From positions 211,047-275,046 of the forward strand of contig NZ_QZWZ01000004.1 of assembly GCF_003601975.1 (NCBI RefSeq): DNA of 64,000 bases. The letters are read 5' to 3'. The notes beneath the pieces are model-generated. The model saw only the letters and a list, made by a program, of their open reading frames with translations, searched no databases and was not told where the DNA came from. This stretch comes from Mesorhizobium waimense. GTDB lineage: Bacteria > Pseudomonadota > Alphaproteobacteria > Rhizobiales > Rhizobiaceae. Positions within the stretch are counted from its first letter, which is position 1. Each line of letters opens with the position of its first letter. Shown here one piece after another: positions 39,946 to 48,935 of the stretch. Position numbers and translations under genes: made by a program.

Positions 39946-41433
39946 ATGTCCTTTCAAAAACTCGACGACCTCGGCCACAAGCTCGAAGCGCTGGAGCATG
40001 CGCTTGCCATCCTCGGCGCCGACGAGGCGACGCATATGGCGATCGGCGGCGGCGAGAAGCGCGCCGAGGCGATGTCGGCGCTTGCCGGCATGCTCCACGC
40101 CCGGGCGACGGCGCCCGAAATATCAGACTGGATCACCGCTGCGGAACAAGAGGTGCTGAACGAGGAACAGCAGGCGGCGGTCAGGGAGTTGCGCCGACAA
40201 TACACCAACCTGACCTGCCTGCCGGTCGAGTTTGTCGAGCGCCAGACGACGGCGCGCATGCGCTCCGAACAACTCTGGCGCGATCTGCGCGCCAAGAACG
40301 ACTGGGCAGGCTTCCTGCCGGCGCTGGAGGGCGTAGTCGCCCTGGTGCGCGAGGAGGCGGCATTGCGCGCCGACGTGCTCGGCCTCGACCCCTACGACGC
40401 GCTGATGGAACAGTACGATCCCGGCAATCGCGCCGCCGACATTACGCCGGTGTTCGCCGAGCTGAAGACTTTTCTGAAGGGCTTTGTGCCCGAGGCGCTG
40501 GCCGTGCAGGAAGAGCGCCTGGCAAAGCATCCGCTGAAGCCGCTCTCCGGCAGCTATGCGATCGACAGGCAGCGCGAGCTTGGCCTCGCCATGATGGCGG
40601 CCGTCGGTTTCGACCTGACCCATGGCTCGCTGTCGGTGTCGCATCATCCCTTCTGCGGCGGCGTGCCGAGCGACGTGCGCATCACCACCCGCTACAAGAC
40701 GTCGGATTTCCTGTCGGCGCTGATGGGCGTCTTGCACGAGACCGGCCATGCGCTTTACGAGCAGAACCTGCCCAAGGCTTGGTCGCATTGGCCGCTCGGT
40801 AAGGCGCGGGGCATGGCGGTGCATGAAAGCCAGAGCCTGTTCGTCGAAAAACAGATCGGCCGCAACCCGGCCTTCTGGCGCTGGGCGCTACCGGTGGTCG
40901 AAAAGCATCTCGGCGAGGCCTGGTCGATCGACGACATCCTGCCACATGTGCACCGGGTCGACCGCGGCCTGATCCGCGTCGATGCCGACGAGGTCACCTA
41001 CCCGCTGCACGTCATTCTGCGCTATGAGCTGGAACAGGAGCTTGTGTCGGGACGGCTGGAAGCGGCGGACCTGCCCGAAGCATGGGATGCCAAGATGCGC
41101 GACTATCTCGGCCTGTCGACCATCGACAACCCCGCCGACGGCCCGATGCAGGACGTGCATTGGCCAGGCGCCGCCTTCGGCTATTTCCCGTCCTACACGC
41201 TGGGCGCCATGATGGCGGCGCAGCAATGGGCGACGCTGACCAGCGAACATCCTTCAGCCGACGGGGATCTCGCCAAGGGGGATTTCAGTACCATCAACGA
41301 TTGGCGCCGTGAAAAAATCTGGTCGCAAGGGTCGCGCTGGTCGACGCCGGACCTGCTCGAACGCGCCACCGGCGAGAAGCTGAATGCCGTGTATTTCACC
41401 GACCATCTGCGCAAGAGATACGGTGCCGTGTAG
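39946..41433 (+). CDS. M32-family metallocarboxypeptidase
   Basis: A 495-residue cytoplasmic exopeptidase. The zinc motif HETGH lies at 264-268, with the third ligand Glu in GMAVHESQS about 30 residues on. HPFCGGVPSDVRITTRY, typical of M32 enzymes such as Taq carboxypeptidase, lies at 234-250. It removes C-terminal residues from peptides. Length is normal. Upstream longer frame rejected. Confidence 0.95.
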   Translation: MSFQKLDDLGHKLEALEHALAILGADEATHMAIGGGEKRAEAMSALAGMLHARATAPEISDWITAAEQEVLNEEQQAAVRELRRQYTNLTCLPVEFVERQTTARMRSEQLWRDLRAKNDWAGFLPALEGVVALVREEAALRADVLGLDPYDALMEQYDPGNRAADITPVFAELKTFLKGFVPEALAVQEERLAKHPLKPLSGSYAIDRQRELGLAMMAAVGFDLTHGSLSVSHHPFCGGVPSDVRITTRYKTSDFLSALMGVLHETGHALYEQNLPKAWSHWPLGKARGMAVHESQSLFVEKQIGRNPAFWRWALPVVEKHLGEAWSIDDILPHVHRVDRGLIRVDADEVTYPLHVILRYELEQELVSGRLEAADLPEAWDAKMRDYLGLSTIDNPADGPMQDVHWPGAAFGYFPSYTLGAMMAAQQWATLTSEHPSADGDLAKGDFSTINDWRREKIWSQGSRWSTPDLLERATGEKLNAVYFTDHLRKRYGAV

Positions 41434-41477
41434 CAGCGAAGGCGATCTGGCATTAGCCACGCGCCGGATAACGTGGG

Positions 41478-43280
41478 CTACTCGGCCGCACCCTTGAAGG
41501 CACTGGCGCCGGTCTCGAACTGCAGTTTGGCCAATCGCGCATAGATGCCGCCCTTGGCGACGAGGCTTTGGTGCGTGCCTTCCTCGACGACGCAGCCGCC
41601 TTCAATGACCAGGATGCGGTCGGCCTTCAGCACCGTCGCCAAGCGATGGGCGATGACTAAAGTCGTGCGGCCCTGCATCAGCCGTACCAACGCCGTCTGC
41701 ACCAGTGTCTCGCTTTCGGCATCGAGCGCCGAGGTGGCCTCGTCAAGCAGCAGGATCGGCGCATCGCGCAATATGGCGCGGGCAATCGCCACGCGCTGGC
41801 GCTGGCCGCCGGACAGGGTCACGCCGCGCTCGCCGACCTGGCTGTCATAGCCCTTTTCGAGTTTCAGGATGAACTCGTCGGCAAGGGCGGCCTTTGCCGC
41901 CGCCTCGATCTCGGCCTCGCTGGCGCCAGGCCGGCCGAAGCCGATATTGTCGCGCGCGCTGGCCGCGAAGATGGTGACGTCCTGCGGTACGATCGCGATG
42001 CGCTCCCTGACACTAGCGGGATCGGCCTCGCGCAGGTCGACACCGTCGATGACGATGCGGCCGGTCTCGGGGTCATAGAAGCGCAGGATCAGCGAAAACA
42101 CCGTGCTCTTGCCGGCGCCCGAGGGGCCGACGATCGCCACCGTCTCGCCGGGCTTGATCTGAAAACTCAGGCCATGGACGGCGGCGCGGTCGGGCCTTGC
42201 CGGATACGAGAAGGACACGTCGTCGAAGCTGATCGCGCCTTTCGCTTTCACCGGCAGCGGCGCGGGATTGGCCGGCGACTGGATGGCGGGCTTTTCGGCC
42301 AGGATCTCGGTCAGCCGCTCCGCCGCGCCCGCCGCCTGGGCAAGCTCGCCCCAGACCTCCGATAGCGCGCCGAGCGCGCCGGCGGCGAACACCGAATAGA
42401 GCAGGAACTGGCCGAGCGTGCCCGGCGATAGCGTGCCAGCCAACACGTCGCGCGAGCCAAACCAGAGCACCGCCACGACCGAGGAAAAGATCATGAAGAT
42501 GGCGAAGAAGGTCAGGAAGGAGCGGGCGAAGATCGAGGCCCGCGCCGCCTCGAAGGCGGCCTCCACAGCACCGGAGAACTTGCCGGTGACCAGTTTTTCG
42601 TTGGTGAAGGCCTGCAGCGTGCGCACCGCACCGATCTGCTCGCTGGCATAGGCGGTGGCGTCGGCCAGCGTGTCCTGCGCCTGCCGCGACTTGCGCCTGA
42701 CCGAGCGCCCGAAGGCAACAAGCGGCAGCACGATGACGGGAATCGCGGCAATCACCAGGCCTGACAGTTTCGGGCTGGTGACGACCATCATCGCCACCGC
42801 GCCGAGGCCGAGGATGACGTTGCGCAGCGCCACCGAGGCGGTAGCGCCGACCGCTGATTTCACCTGCGTGGTGTCGGCGGCAAGCCGCGACACGATCTCG
42901 CCCGACTGTGCGGTGTCGAAGAAGGCCGGCGACAGCGTCGTGACATGGGCAAACACATCGCTGCGGATGTCGGCGACGACGCGCTCGCCGAGCGTGATGA
43001 CGAAATAGTAGCGGCTGGCCGAAGCCGCCGCCAGCAAGGCGGCCATCACCACCAGCATGGCGAAATATTCGGCGATGAAACTGGAATCGGACGCGGAAAA
43101 GCCATGGTCGATCATGCGCCGCACGGCGAGCGGCAAGGCCAGCGTCGTCGCAGCGGCGACGACCAGCGAGATGACCGCGCCGATGACCATTTTGCGGTAG
43201 CGGGTAATGTAGGGAAAAAGACGCCTCAGCGGCCCGAGCGAGCGCCGGCGCCCGTCTTCCTCGCCGCTGATATCCGCCAT
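41478..43280 (-). CDS. ABC exporter, fused permease and ATPase (MsbA/half-size type)
   Basis: A 600-residue half-transporter. Six spans lie in the first ~320 residues. The nucleotide-binding domain has Walker A GPSGAGKSTVFSL, signature LSGGQRQRVAIARA, and Walker B PILLLDEATSALD. Such proteins work as homodimers exporting lipids, drugs or polysaccharides; the substrate is open. The C-terminus converges on the M32 gene. Confidence 0.93.
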   Translation of the reverse strand: MADISGEEDGRRRSLGPLRRLFPYITRYRKMVIGAVISLVVAAATTLALPLAVRRMIDHGFSASDSSFIAEYFAMLVVMAALLAAASASRYYFVITLGERVVADIRSDVFAHVTTLSPAFFDTAQSGEIVSRLAADTTQVKSAVGATASVALRNVILGLGAVAMMVVTSPKLSGLVIAAIPVIVLPLVAFGRSVRRKSRQAQDTLADATAYASEQIGAVRTLQAFTNEKLVTGKFSGAVEAAFEAARASIFARSFLTFFAIFMIFSSVVAVLWFGSRDVLAGTLSPGTLGQFLLYSVFAAGALGALSEVWGELAQAAGAAERLTEILAEKPAIQSPANPAPLPVKAKGAISFDDVSFSYPARPDRAAVHGLSFQIKPGETVAIVGPSGAGKSTVFSLILRFYDPETGRIVIDGVDLREADPASVRERIAIVPQDVTIFAASARDNIGFGRPGASEAEIEAAAKAALADEFILKLEKGYDSQVGERGVTLSGGQRQRVAIARAILRDAPILLLDEATSALDAESETLVQTALVRLMQGRTTLVIAHRLATVLKADRILVIEGGCVVEEGTHQSLVAKGGIYARLAKLQFETGASAFKGAAE

Positions 43281-43486
43281 GACCGTTTCCTCTGGCCGCT
43301 TCCAGGTGGGGCGCTTTCAATATGCGCCTGCCGCGGCCTTGTGATTCAATTCCGGCTGATGTATAGGCTCGCCGACCGTTTTAGAAGCCGTGGCTCCTCA
43401 ATAGCTGCGGCTTCGAGTTTTAAAAAGGGGCGCATCGACGCAGGCCATCGGCCCGTCGACAGCGCCTGCGAGCCAGGAACAGAACC

Positions 43487-43708
43487 ATGAAGACCGACAT
43501 CCATCCCGACTACCACACGATCAAGGTCGTCATGACCGACGGCACCGAATACATGACCCGTTCGACCTGGGGCAAGGAAGGCGATACGATGAACCTCGAT
43601 ATCGACCCGACCACCCATCCGGCCTGGACCGGCGGCCAGCAGACCCTGCTCGACCGCGGCGGCCGTCTGTCGAAGTTCAAGAAGCGTTTCGAAGGCTTCG
43701 GCATCTAA
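43487..43708 (+). CDS. rpmE: 50S ribosomal protein L31
   Basis: A 73-residue protein: [20 protein letters not shown], then [20 protein letters not shown] and a basic C-terminus. It lacks the CxxC zinc pair of the E. coli RpmE type and so is the zinc-free form of L31 found in alphaproteobacteria. It ends at a strong terminator. Confidence 0.97.
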   Translation: MKTDIHPDYHTIKVVMTDGTEYMTRSTWGKEGDTMNLDIDPTTHPAWTGGQQTLLDRGGRLSKFKKRFEGFGI

Positions 43709-43733
43709 GCCGCATCGGTCCTTCACGAATCAA

Positions 43734-43760
43734 AAACCCGCCTTCGAGGCGGGTTTTTTT
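43734..43760 (+). terminator. Rho-independent terminator after rpmE
   Basis: AAACCCGCC/GGCGGGTTT stem with loop TTCGA, followed by TTTT. Confidence 0.93.
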
Positions 43761-43799
43761 GTTGTCTGAGCCTTGCCGCTTCTCAGCCGAGGTCGCAGC

Positions 43800-44444
43800 C
43801 TACTCTGCAAGCAGTTCGCGCAGCGCCATGCGCTTGTAGGTCGCGACCAGCCTGTCGCCTTCCTCTCGATCGACAGAGATCGCCAGCCGCATGGCGGCCT
43901 CGCCCATCTGCCAAACGAAAAACGCCGTCGTCTCCAGCGCCACCGGGTCGGCGGCCGGACGCAGCCGCCTCAGCACCGCGATGAGGAATTCGGCATTAGC
44001 GCGGCTGTCGGCGAGCTCCAGTTCGCGCAGCGCCTTGTCGGCCTGCGTGCCCGACCAGATGTCGCGCATCACCGGTTCGGCCAGGAACAGCCGGTAATAG
44101 ATGTCCACCAGCTCCGAAAACGCCTGCCGCAAGCCTTCGGCGTCGCCGACATCCTTCAGCGCGGCCGCGATACAGGCCTGGCTTTCGGCGGTGTAGCGCT
44201 CGGCCAGCGCCCAGACGATCGCCCGCTTGTCCGGGAAAAACTGGTAGAGCGAGCCGATCGACACGCCAGCCCTCTCCGCCACCTCGCCCATGCGCATGGC
44301 GTCGCTGCCCTGCTCGGCGATCAACGCCGAGGCCGCGGCCAGCATCCGCTCGACCCGCTCGCGGCTGCGCTGTTGGCTGGGCGCCCGGCGCGGCGATGTA
44401 ACCTGCCCATCCTGTTGCGGCGACACGGCGGACCTGCCTTCCAT
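43800..44444 (-). CDS. TetR/AcrR-family repressor
   Basis: A 214-residue protein. HTH at about 35-75 (AAASALIAEQGSDAMRMGEV then AERAGVSIGSLYQFFPDKRA), followed by a TetR ligand domain. The ATG at 44444 has CGGAGAG upstream. It is divergent from the NmrA-like gene, and an inverted repeat lies between, so it likely represses that cassette. Confidence 0.92.
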   Translation of the reverse strand: MEGRSAVSPQQDGQVTSPRRAPSQQRSRERVERMLAAASALIAEQGSDAMRMGEVAERAGVSIGSLYQFFPDKRAIVWALAERYTAESQACIAAALKDVGDAEGLRQAFSELVDIYYRLFLAEPVMRDIWSGTQADKALRELELADSRANAEFLIAVLRRLRPAADPVALETTAFFVWQMGEAAMRLAISVDREEGDRLVATYKRMALRELLAE

Positions 44445-44513
44445 GGCTCTCTCCGGAAACATTCTTCGACAAACTGGCTTGACTCGCAAAATACGAGGGT
44501 TTATCACGTTTTG

Positions 44514-44538
44514 CAAATGTGAGGATTACTCATATTTG
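44514..44538. promoter_or_regulatory. inverted-repeat operator for the TetR-type repressor
   Basis: CAAATGTGAG-N5-CTCATATTTG, arms matching at 9 of 10 positions, 18 bp before the NmrA-like ATG. A shorter repeat CTCG-N7-CGAG lies nearby at about 44483. Confidence 0.65.
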
Positions 44539-44555
44539 TAATAGAGGAAGCCGAG

Positions 44556-45392
44556 ATGACGACTGACACAGCAAAACATCCGACCTTGATCCTTGGCGGC
44601 ACCGGTAAGATCGGCCGCCGCCTCGCCGAGCGGCTGACGGCGCGTGGCCTTCCGGTGCGCATCGGCTCACGCTCCGGCGCCCCATCTTTCGACTGGGAAG
44701 ACAGCGCGACCTGGGCCCCGGCAATGCAGGGCGTGGGCGCCGTCTACATCAGCTACTATCCCGATCTTTCCGTGCCGGGTGCCGCTGAAGCGGTCGGCGC
44801 TTTCGCCAATCTTGCCGTGCAAAACGGCATCACGCGGCTGGTGCTGCTGTCGGGGCGGGGCGAAACCGAGGCCCAGCGCGCCGAACAGATACTGAAGGCT
44901 TCGGGCGCCGACTGGACGATCCTGCGCTGTGCCTGGTTTGCCCAGAACTTCAGTGAGAGCTTTCTGCTTGGCCCCTTGCTCGAAGGCGAGGTGGCGTTGC
45001 CGGTCGGCAATGTCGGAGAACCTTTTGTCGATGCAGACGACATCGCCGACGCTGCCGAGGTGGCGCTTACCCAGCAAGGGCATGTCGGCCAGCTTTATGA
45101 ACTGACCGGACCGCGGCTGCTGAGTTTCGCCGACGCAATCGCCGAGATCGGCAGGGCCGCCGGCCGCAACATCCGTTTCAAGCAGATTTCGCATGCCGAG
45201 TTCGCCGCCGCAATCGCCGCGCACGAGCTGCCGGCCGAGTTTGCCTGGCTGCTCAACGAGCTCTTCACCGAGGTGCTCGACGGCCGCAACGAGGCGCTGG
45301 CCGACGGCGTCCAACGCGTTCTCGGCCGTGCGCCAAAAGACTTTTCCGCCTATACAACCGAAACCGCGGCCTCTGGCATCTGGAGCAACTGA
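44556..45392 (+). CDS. NmrA-like NAD(P)-binding protein
   Basis: A 278-residue atypical short-chain dehydrogenase. LILGGTGKIGRRLAERL is the dinucleotide loop (GGTGxxG), and WTILRCAWFAQNFSES is typical of NmrA/ergot-alkaloid-type reductases. These enzymes reduce small quinones or other substrates, or act as redox sensors. Its divergent TetR neighbour suggests induction by a substrate. It is joined by one base to a DUF1772 gene. Confidence 0.88.
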   Translation: MTTDTAKHPTLILGGTGKIGRRLAERLTARGLPVRIGSRSGAPSFDWEDSATWAPAMQGVGAVYISYYPDLSVPGAAEAVGAFANLAVQNGITRLVLLSGRGETEAQRAEQILKASGADWTILRCAWFAQNFSESFLLGPLLEGEVALPVGNVGEPFVDADDIADAAEVALTQQGHVGQLYELTGPRLLSFADAIAEIGRAAGRNIRFKQISHAEFAAAIAAHELPAEFAWLLNELFTEVLDGRNEALADGVQRVLGRAPKDFSAYTTETAASGIWSN

Positions 45393-45393
45393 C

Positions 45394-45873
45394 ATGATCG
45401 CGAAGCTTCTTCCCACCCTCATCTTCATCGCCGCGCTCGGTTCGGGCATCGTCGGCGGCGTCTTCTTCGCCTTTTCCAACTTCGTCATGCCGGCGCTTGC
45501 CCGCCTGCCCGCCGCGGGCGGCATCGCTGCCATGAATTCGATCAACATCACCGTGATTACGCCGCTGTTCATGACCGCGCTTTTCGGCACCGGGCTGGTC
45601 TGCCTGGTGCTCATTGCCGGCGCGATCATCGGCTGGGGCCAGCCGGGCTCGTTCTGGCTGCTCGCCGGCGCGCTGCTCTATCTCGTCGGCAACCCGATCG
45701 TTACCATGGTCTTCAACGTACCGCTCAACGATGGGTTGGCCGCGGTCGATCCGGCCAGCACCAACGGCGCCACCGTGTGGACGAACTATCTGACCAACTG
45801 GGTGATGTGGAACCATGTCCGCACTGTCACCGCGATCGACGCGATGGCCTGCTTCATTCTCGCATTGCTCTGA
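45394..45873 (+). CDS. DUF1772 (anthrone oxygenase-like) membrane protein
   Basis: A 159-residue protein with four spans. GSGIVGGVFFAFSNFVMPAL, NPIVTMVFNVPLNDGLAAVD, and WMWNHVRTVTAID are DUF1772 features. The family is linked to anthrone oxygenases. It starts one base after the NmrA-like stop, so both form an operon, probably dealing with a quinone-like or aromatic compound. Confidence 0.85.
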   Translation: MIAKLLPTLIFIAALGSGIVGGVFFAFSNFVMPALARLPAAGGIAAMNSINITVITPLFMTALFGTGLVCLVLIAGAIIGWGQPGSFWLLAGALLYLVGNPIVTMVFNVPLNDGLAAVDPASTNGATVWTNYLTNWVMWNHVRTVTAIDAMACFILALL

Positions 45874-45905
45874 AAATGACGGCCCAAAATGCAAAAGACA
45901 CTGCT

Positions 45906-46232
45906 TCAGGCGGGGTTTTTTTGCGTGTCATCCTTTGACGTGTGGCCCTTGCGGTCGGCATGGCCGAGATCGCGATCCGGATCGATGACGTCGCGCACCA
46001 ATTGCTTGAGCTTTGCGGCGTCCGGAAAGCCACCATCGCGCTTGCGGTCCCAGACCAGCGTGTCGTTGCAACTGATGGTGAAGATGCCGCCGGTGCCGGG
46101 CACCAGGGTCACCTCGGCCAGATCCGTACCAAAGGTGGAGAGCAGTTCCTGCGCCATCCAGCCGGCGCGCAGCAGCCACTGGCACTGCGTGCAATATGTG
46201 ATGCGGATGGTGGGCAGCGGCGTTTCGCTCAT
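45906..46232 (-). CDS. SelT/SelW/SelH (Rdx)-family thioredoxin-like protein
   Basis: A 108-residue protein. RITYCTQCQWLLRAGWMAQE near residues 10-29 is the Rdx core with a CxxC pair (Cys14 and Cys17) in place of the selenocysteine of SelW. Function in bacteria is unknown; a redox role is inferred from the motif. Its ATG overlaps the yebC stop by one base (TGATG), so it is translated with yebC. Confidence 0.87.
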   Translation of the reverse strand: MSETPLPTIRITYCTQCQWLLRAGWMAQELLSTFGTDLAEVTLVPGTGGIFTISCNDTLVWDRKRDGGFPDAAKLKQLVRDVIDPDRDLGHADRKGHTSKDDTQKNPA

Positions 46233-46981
46233 CACGCCGCGCTGAGTTTCGCCATGGTCTCGTCGTCGACCTCGAAATTGGCGTAGACGCTCTGCACGTC
46301 GTCGTCGTCCTCGAGCGTGGCGACCAGCTTCATCAGCGACTGCGCGCGCTCCTCGTCGACCGGGATATTGTTCTGCGGCCGCCAGATCGGCTTCACCGAT
46401 TCAGCCTCGCCGAGCGCGCCTTCCAGCGCCTTGGAGACTTCGCCGAGATTTTCGAAGGCGCAATAGATGGTGTGGCCTTCCTCGTCCGACTGCACGTCGT
46501 CGGCGCCGGCCTCGATCGCCGCATCCATGACCTTTTCGGCGCTGCCGACTGATGCCGGATAATAGATTTCGCCGACGCGATCCCACATGAACGACACCGA
46601 GCCGGTTTCGCCCATCGCCCCGCCGGCCTTGGTGAAGGCCGCGCGCACGTTCGAGGCCGAACGGTTGCGGTTGTCGGTCAGCGCCTCGACGATCAGCGCC
46701 ACGCCGCCCGGCCCGTAGCCTTCATAGCGCACCGCTTCGTAGTTTTCGGCGTCGCCCATCGACGCCTTGTTGATGGCGCGCTGGATGTTGTCCTTCGGCA
46801 TCGACACCGCCTTGGCGTTCTGCACGGCAAGGCGCAGGCGCGGATTCATCGACGGGTCCGGCGTCCCGGTCTTGGCGGCGACGGTGATTTCGCGCGCCAG
46901 CTTGGAAAACATTTTCGACCGCACCGCGTCCTGGCGGCCCTTGCGGTGCATGATGTTCTTGAATTGTGAATGGCCAGCCAT
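46232..46981 (-). CDS. yebC: YebC/PmpR-family DNA-binding or ribosome-associated regulator
   Basis: A 249-residue protein beginning [19 protein letters not shown]. It contains the conserved KANMP-like [20 protein letters not shown] and [20 protein letters not shown]. The family includes PmpR-type repressors and, more recently, factors that help translate proline-rich stretches. In alphaproteobacteria yebC is often near ruvC; here it is 18 kb away. Confidence 0.97.
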   Translation of the reverse strand: MAGHSQFKNIMHRKGRQDAVRSKMFSKLAREITVAAKTGTPDPSMNPRLRLAVQNAKAVSMPKDNIQRAINKASMGDAENYEAVRYEGYGPGGVALIVEALTDNRNRSASNVRAAFTKAGGAMGETGSVSFMWDRVGEIYYPASVGSAEKVMDAAIEAGADDVQSDEEGHTIYCAFENLGEVSKALEGALGEAESVKPIWRPQNNIPVDEERAQSLMKLVATLEDDDDVQSVYANFEVDDETMAKLSAA

Positions 46982-47004
46982 GGCACCCCTGTCGTCTTCG
47001 GCTA

Positions 47005-47051
47005 GAGCATTTGCGGCCGGGCGGATTCACCCGGCGTTTGCGAAAATGCTC
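47005..47051. repeat. intergenic palindrome of a second repeat type
   Basis: GAGCATTT-type outer arm (GAGCAT with ATGCTC) around an inner CCGGG/CCCGG stem. Partial versions occur at 9733 (TAGAGCATTTT). The pattern is the common GAGCATTT..AAATGCTC element seen across mesorhizobial genomes. Confidence 0.6.
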
Positions 47052-47205
47052 GAATTCAAATTTCAGAACGCCCCTGGTACGCCCGATTGGACATACGGCG
47101 ATCTCTGTCGGAATGGCCGGCTTATAAATAAATCGGCTCAATTCGTCCAGCCGCGCCGTTGGCGACATGGGCGGGATCAGCCCGACGGGCCTGGCCCGCA
47201 GCCGT

Positions 47206-47529
47206 TCAGCCCTCGAGATCGGACTTCAGCCGGTCGATGATGCTGATCGCGTGGCCGGCATACTGACTGATCCAGCGGTCATGGATCTGCTTGATCGGCA
47301 GCGCGTTGAGATGGTTCCAGCGCTCGCGCCCCTCGCGCCGCGCCACGATCAGCTCGGCCTCCTCCAGCACCTTGAGGTGCAGCATGACGGTGCAGCGGTC
47401 CATGTCGGGAAAGGCCTCGCACAGCATGCCGGTGGTGCGCGGCGCGTCCTTCATCTGGTCCAGCAATTCGCGCCGGCGTGGATGCGCCAGCGCCTTGAAA
47501 ACATTGTCGTCTTGCGATCGGCTTGACAT
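47206..47529 (-). CDS. ArsR-type winged-helix repressor
   Basis: A 107-residue protein. HTH: KALAHPRRRELLDQMKDAPR followed by TTGMLCEAFPDMDRCTVMLH and LKVLEEAELIVARREGRERW. No metal-binding cysteine pair of the ArsR/SmtB kind is evident; this is the subgroup usually placed beside SRPBCC genes. It is divergent from the SRPBCC gene at 47581, and a palindrome covers its start codon, so it probably represses both. Confidence 0.9.
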   Translation of the reverse strand: MSSRSQDDNVFKALAHPRRRELLDQMKDAPRTTGMLCEAFPDMDRCTVMLHLKVLEEAELIVARREGRERWNHLNALPIKQIHDRWISQYAGHAISIIDRLKSDLEG

Positions 47530-47547
47530 GTTATGTTTCTATAACAT
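47528..47547. promoter_or_regulatory. palindromic operator between the ArsR-type gene and the SRPBCC gene
   Basis: ATGTTAT-N6-ATAACAT, perfect 7-bp arms, overlapping the ArsR start codon and 34-53 bp before the SRPBCC ATG. Confidence 0.7.
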
Positions 47548-47580
47548 ATTGTCGGGCAGATCAAGGAAGGAGCTGTGGAT

Positions 47581-48063
47581 ATGTCCCTTGGATTCAGGAT
47601 CTCCGGACGCATCGGCAAACCGGTCGACGAAGTCTTCGACGCGGTCGTCAATCCGAACAAGCTCAGCGGCTACTTCACCACCATAGGCGGCGCCAGCGCA
47701 CCGCTGGTGGCGGGCACTACCGTAACATGGTGGAAGACGGTGCCTGTCGAAGTCGACGAGGTCGCGAAAGACAGCCGCATCGTGCTGCGTTGGGATGCTA
47801 CCGACGCCGACGGCAAGCCGGCCTATAAGACGCGCATCGAAATGAATTTCGAGCCGCTGGACGACGGTGGCACCTTCGTCACCATCGCCGAAAGCGGCTG
47901 GCACGAGGGCGAGGTCGGGTTGAAGAAGTCCTACCTCAATTGCGAAGGCTGGTCGCAGATGCTGGCCTGCATGAAGGCCTATGTCGAATACGGCATCAAT
48001 TTGCGCGACGGCTATTACCGCAGCGAGATGAAGGGCGAACCCGCCAACGAGACCAATATCTGA
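47581..48063 (+). CDS. SRPBCC (AHSA1-like) domain protein
   Basis: A 160-residue protein with the START/Bet v1 hydrophobic-pocket fold: SGRIGKPVDEVFDAVVNPNK, SRIVLRWDATDADGKP, and GWSQMLACMKAYVEYGINLR. AHSA1-like bacterial proteins bind hydrophobic ligands. ATG at 47581 is preferred to a GTG six bases earlier because the GGAG is then at proper distance. First gene of a cassette with two VOC genes and another SRPBCC gene. Confidence 0.88.
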   Translation: MSLGFRISGRIGKPVDEVFDAVVNPNKLSGYFTTIGGASAPLVAGTTVTWWKTVPVEVDEVAKDSRIVLRWDATDADGKPAYKTRIEMNFEPLDDGGTFVTIAESGWHEGEVGLKKSYLNCEGWSQMLACMKAYVEYGINLRDGYYRSEMKGEPANETNI

Positions 48064-48091
48064 GCGACCGTGATGAAGACGGAGGCCTGCG

Positions 48092-48484
48092 ATGAAGAGA
48101 GTAACGCCATTCCTGATGTTCGAGGGCAAGGCTGAGGAGGCGATGACCCTCTACTGCGAGACCATTCCCGACAGCAGCGTCCTTGACGTCACCCGTTACG
48201 GCCCCGGCGAAGACGGCCCTGAAGGAACGCTCAAGCTGGCACGTGTGTCCATCGGCGGCCTGGAAGTGATGGTCTACAACAGCCCCGTCCACCATGCCTT
48301 CACCTTCACGCCGTCGGCCTCGCTCTACGTGGATTGTTCCTCCGAGCAGGAGCTGAACTGCATTGTCGAGACAATGGAAAAGGACGGCGCGTTCCTGATG
48401 CCGCCCGACAATTATGGCTTCAGCCGCCGTTTCGCATGGCTGAACGACAGGTTCGGAGTCTCCTGGCAGGTCAATCTGGCGTAG
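48092..48484 (+). CDS. VOC-superfamily protein (PhnB-like)
   Basis: A 130-residue protein. KRVTPFLMFEGKAEEAMTLY and DRFGVSWQVNLA fit the PhnB / 3-demethylubiquinone-methyltransferase-like VOC group. It is a small metal-dependent or ligand-binding fold; role unknown. It follows the first SRPBCC gene by 28 bp. Confidence 0.88.
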   Translation: MKRVTPFLMFEGKAEEAMTLYCETIPDSSVLDVTRYGPGEDGPEGTLKLARVSIGGLEVMVYNSPVHHAFTFTPSASLYVDCSSEQELNCIVETMEKDGAFLMPPDNYGFSRRFAWLNDRFGVSWQVNLA

Positions 48485-48546
48485 CGAGCGCGGGCCGCGC
48501 CGGCTGATGAAGAAACAACATCTGAACGCAGGAAGTGGAGCCAGCA

Positions 48547-48909
48547 ATGACCACGAAAATCACCGGCGGCGTCAACATCGCCATGAAAGTTCCGCCGCAC
48601 CAGTATGAGGCGACGATCGCTTTCTACCGCGACGTCGTCGGCCTGAAGCCATTCACCACCAAGGCGCCGGCAATCGGCTTCGAACTCGGCCCCAACCGCC
48701 TGTGGATCGATGAAGCGCCGATGATGAGCCAGGCCGAAATCTGGCTGGAATTGTTCACAGACGATTTCCCGGTGGCCGCGGATCATTTCGCCAAGGCCGG
48801 CATTGTGCGCTGTGACGCCATCGAGCCCTTGGGCGAAGGTTTCCATGGCTTCTGGATCACCAATCCGGTCGGCATCATCCACATGGTGCGCGAACCCGAC
48901 GCATGGTGA
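48547..48909 (+). CDS. glyoxalase/VOC-family protein
   Basis: A 120-residue protein. GGVNIAMKVPPHQYEATIAF, YRDVVGLKPFTT, and a closing GFWITNPVGIIHMVRE show the VOC fold. ATG at 48547 with GGAAGTGGAG upstream is chosen. Role unknown; third member of the cassette. Confidence 0.85.
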   Translation: MTTKITGGVNIAMKVPPHQYEATIAFYRDVVGLKPFTTKAPAIGFELGPNRLWIDEAPMMSQAEIWLELFTDDFPVAADHFAKAGIVRCDAIEPLGEGFHGFWITNPVGIIHMVREPDAW

Positions 48910-48935
48910 ACCCCAAAGCCTGAAAGGAGACCGTC

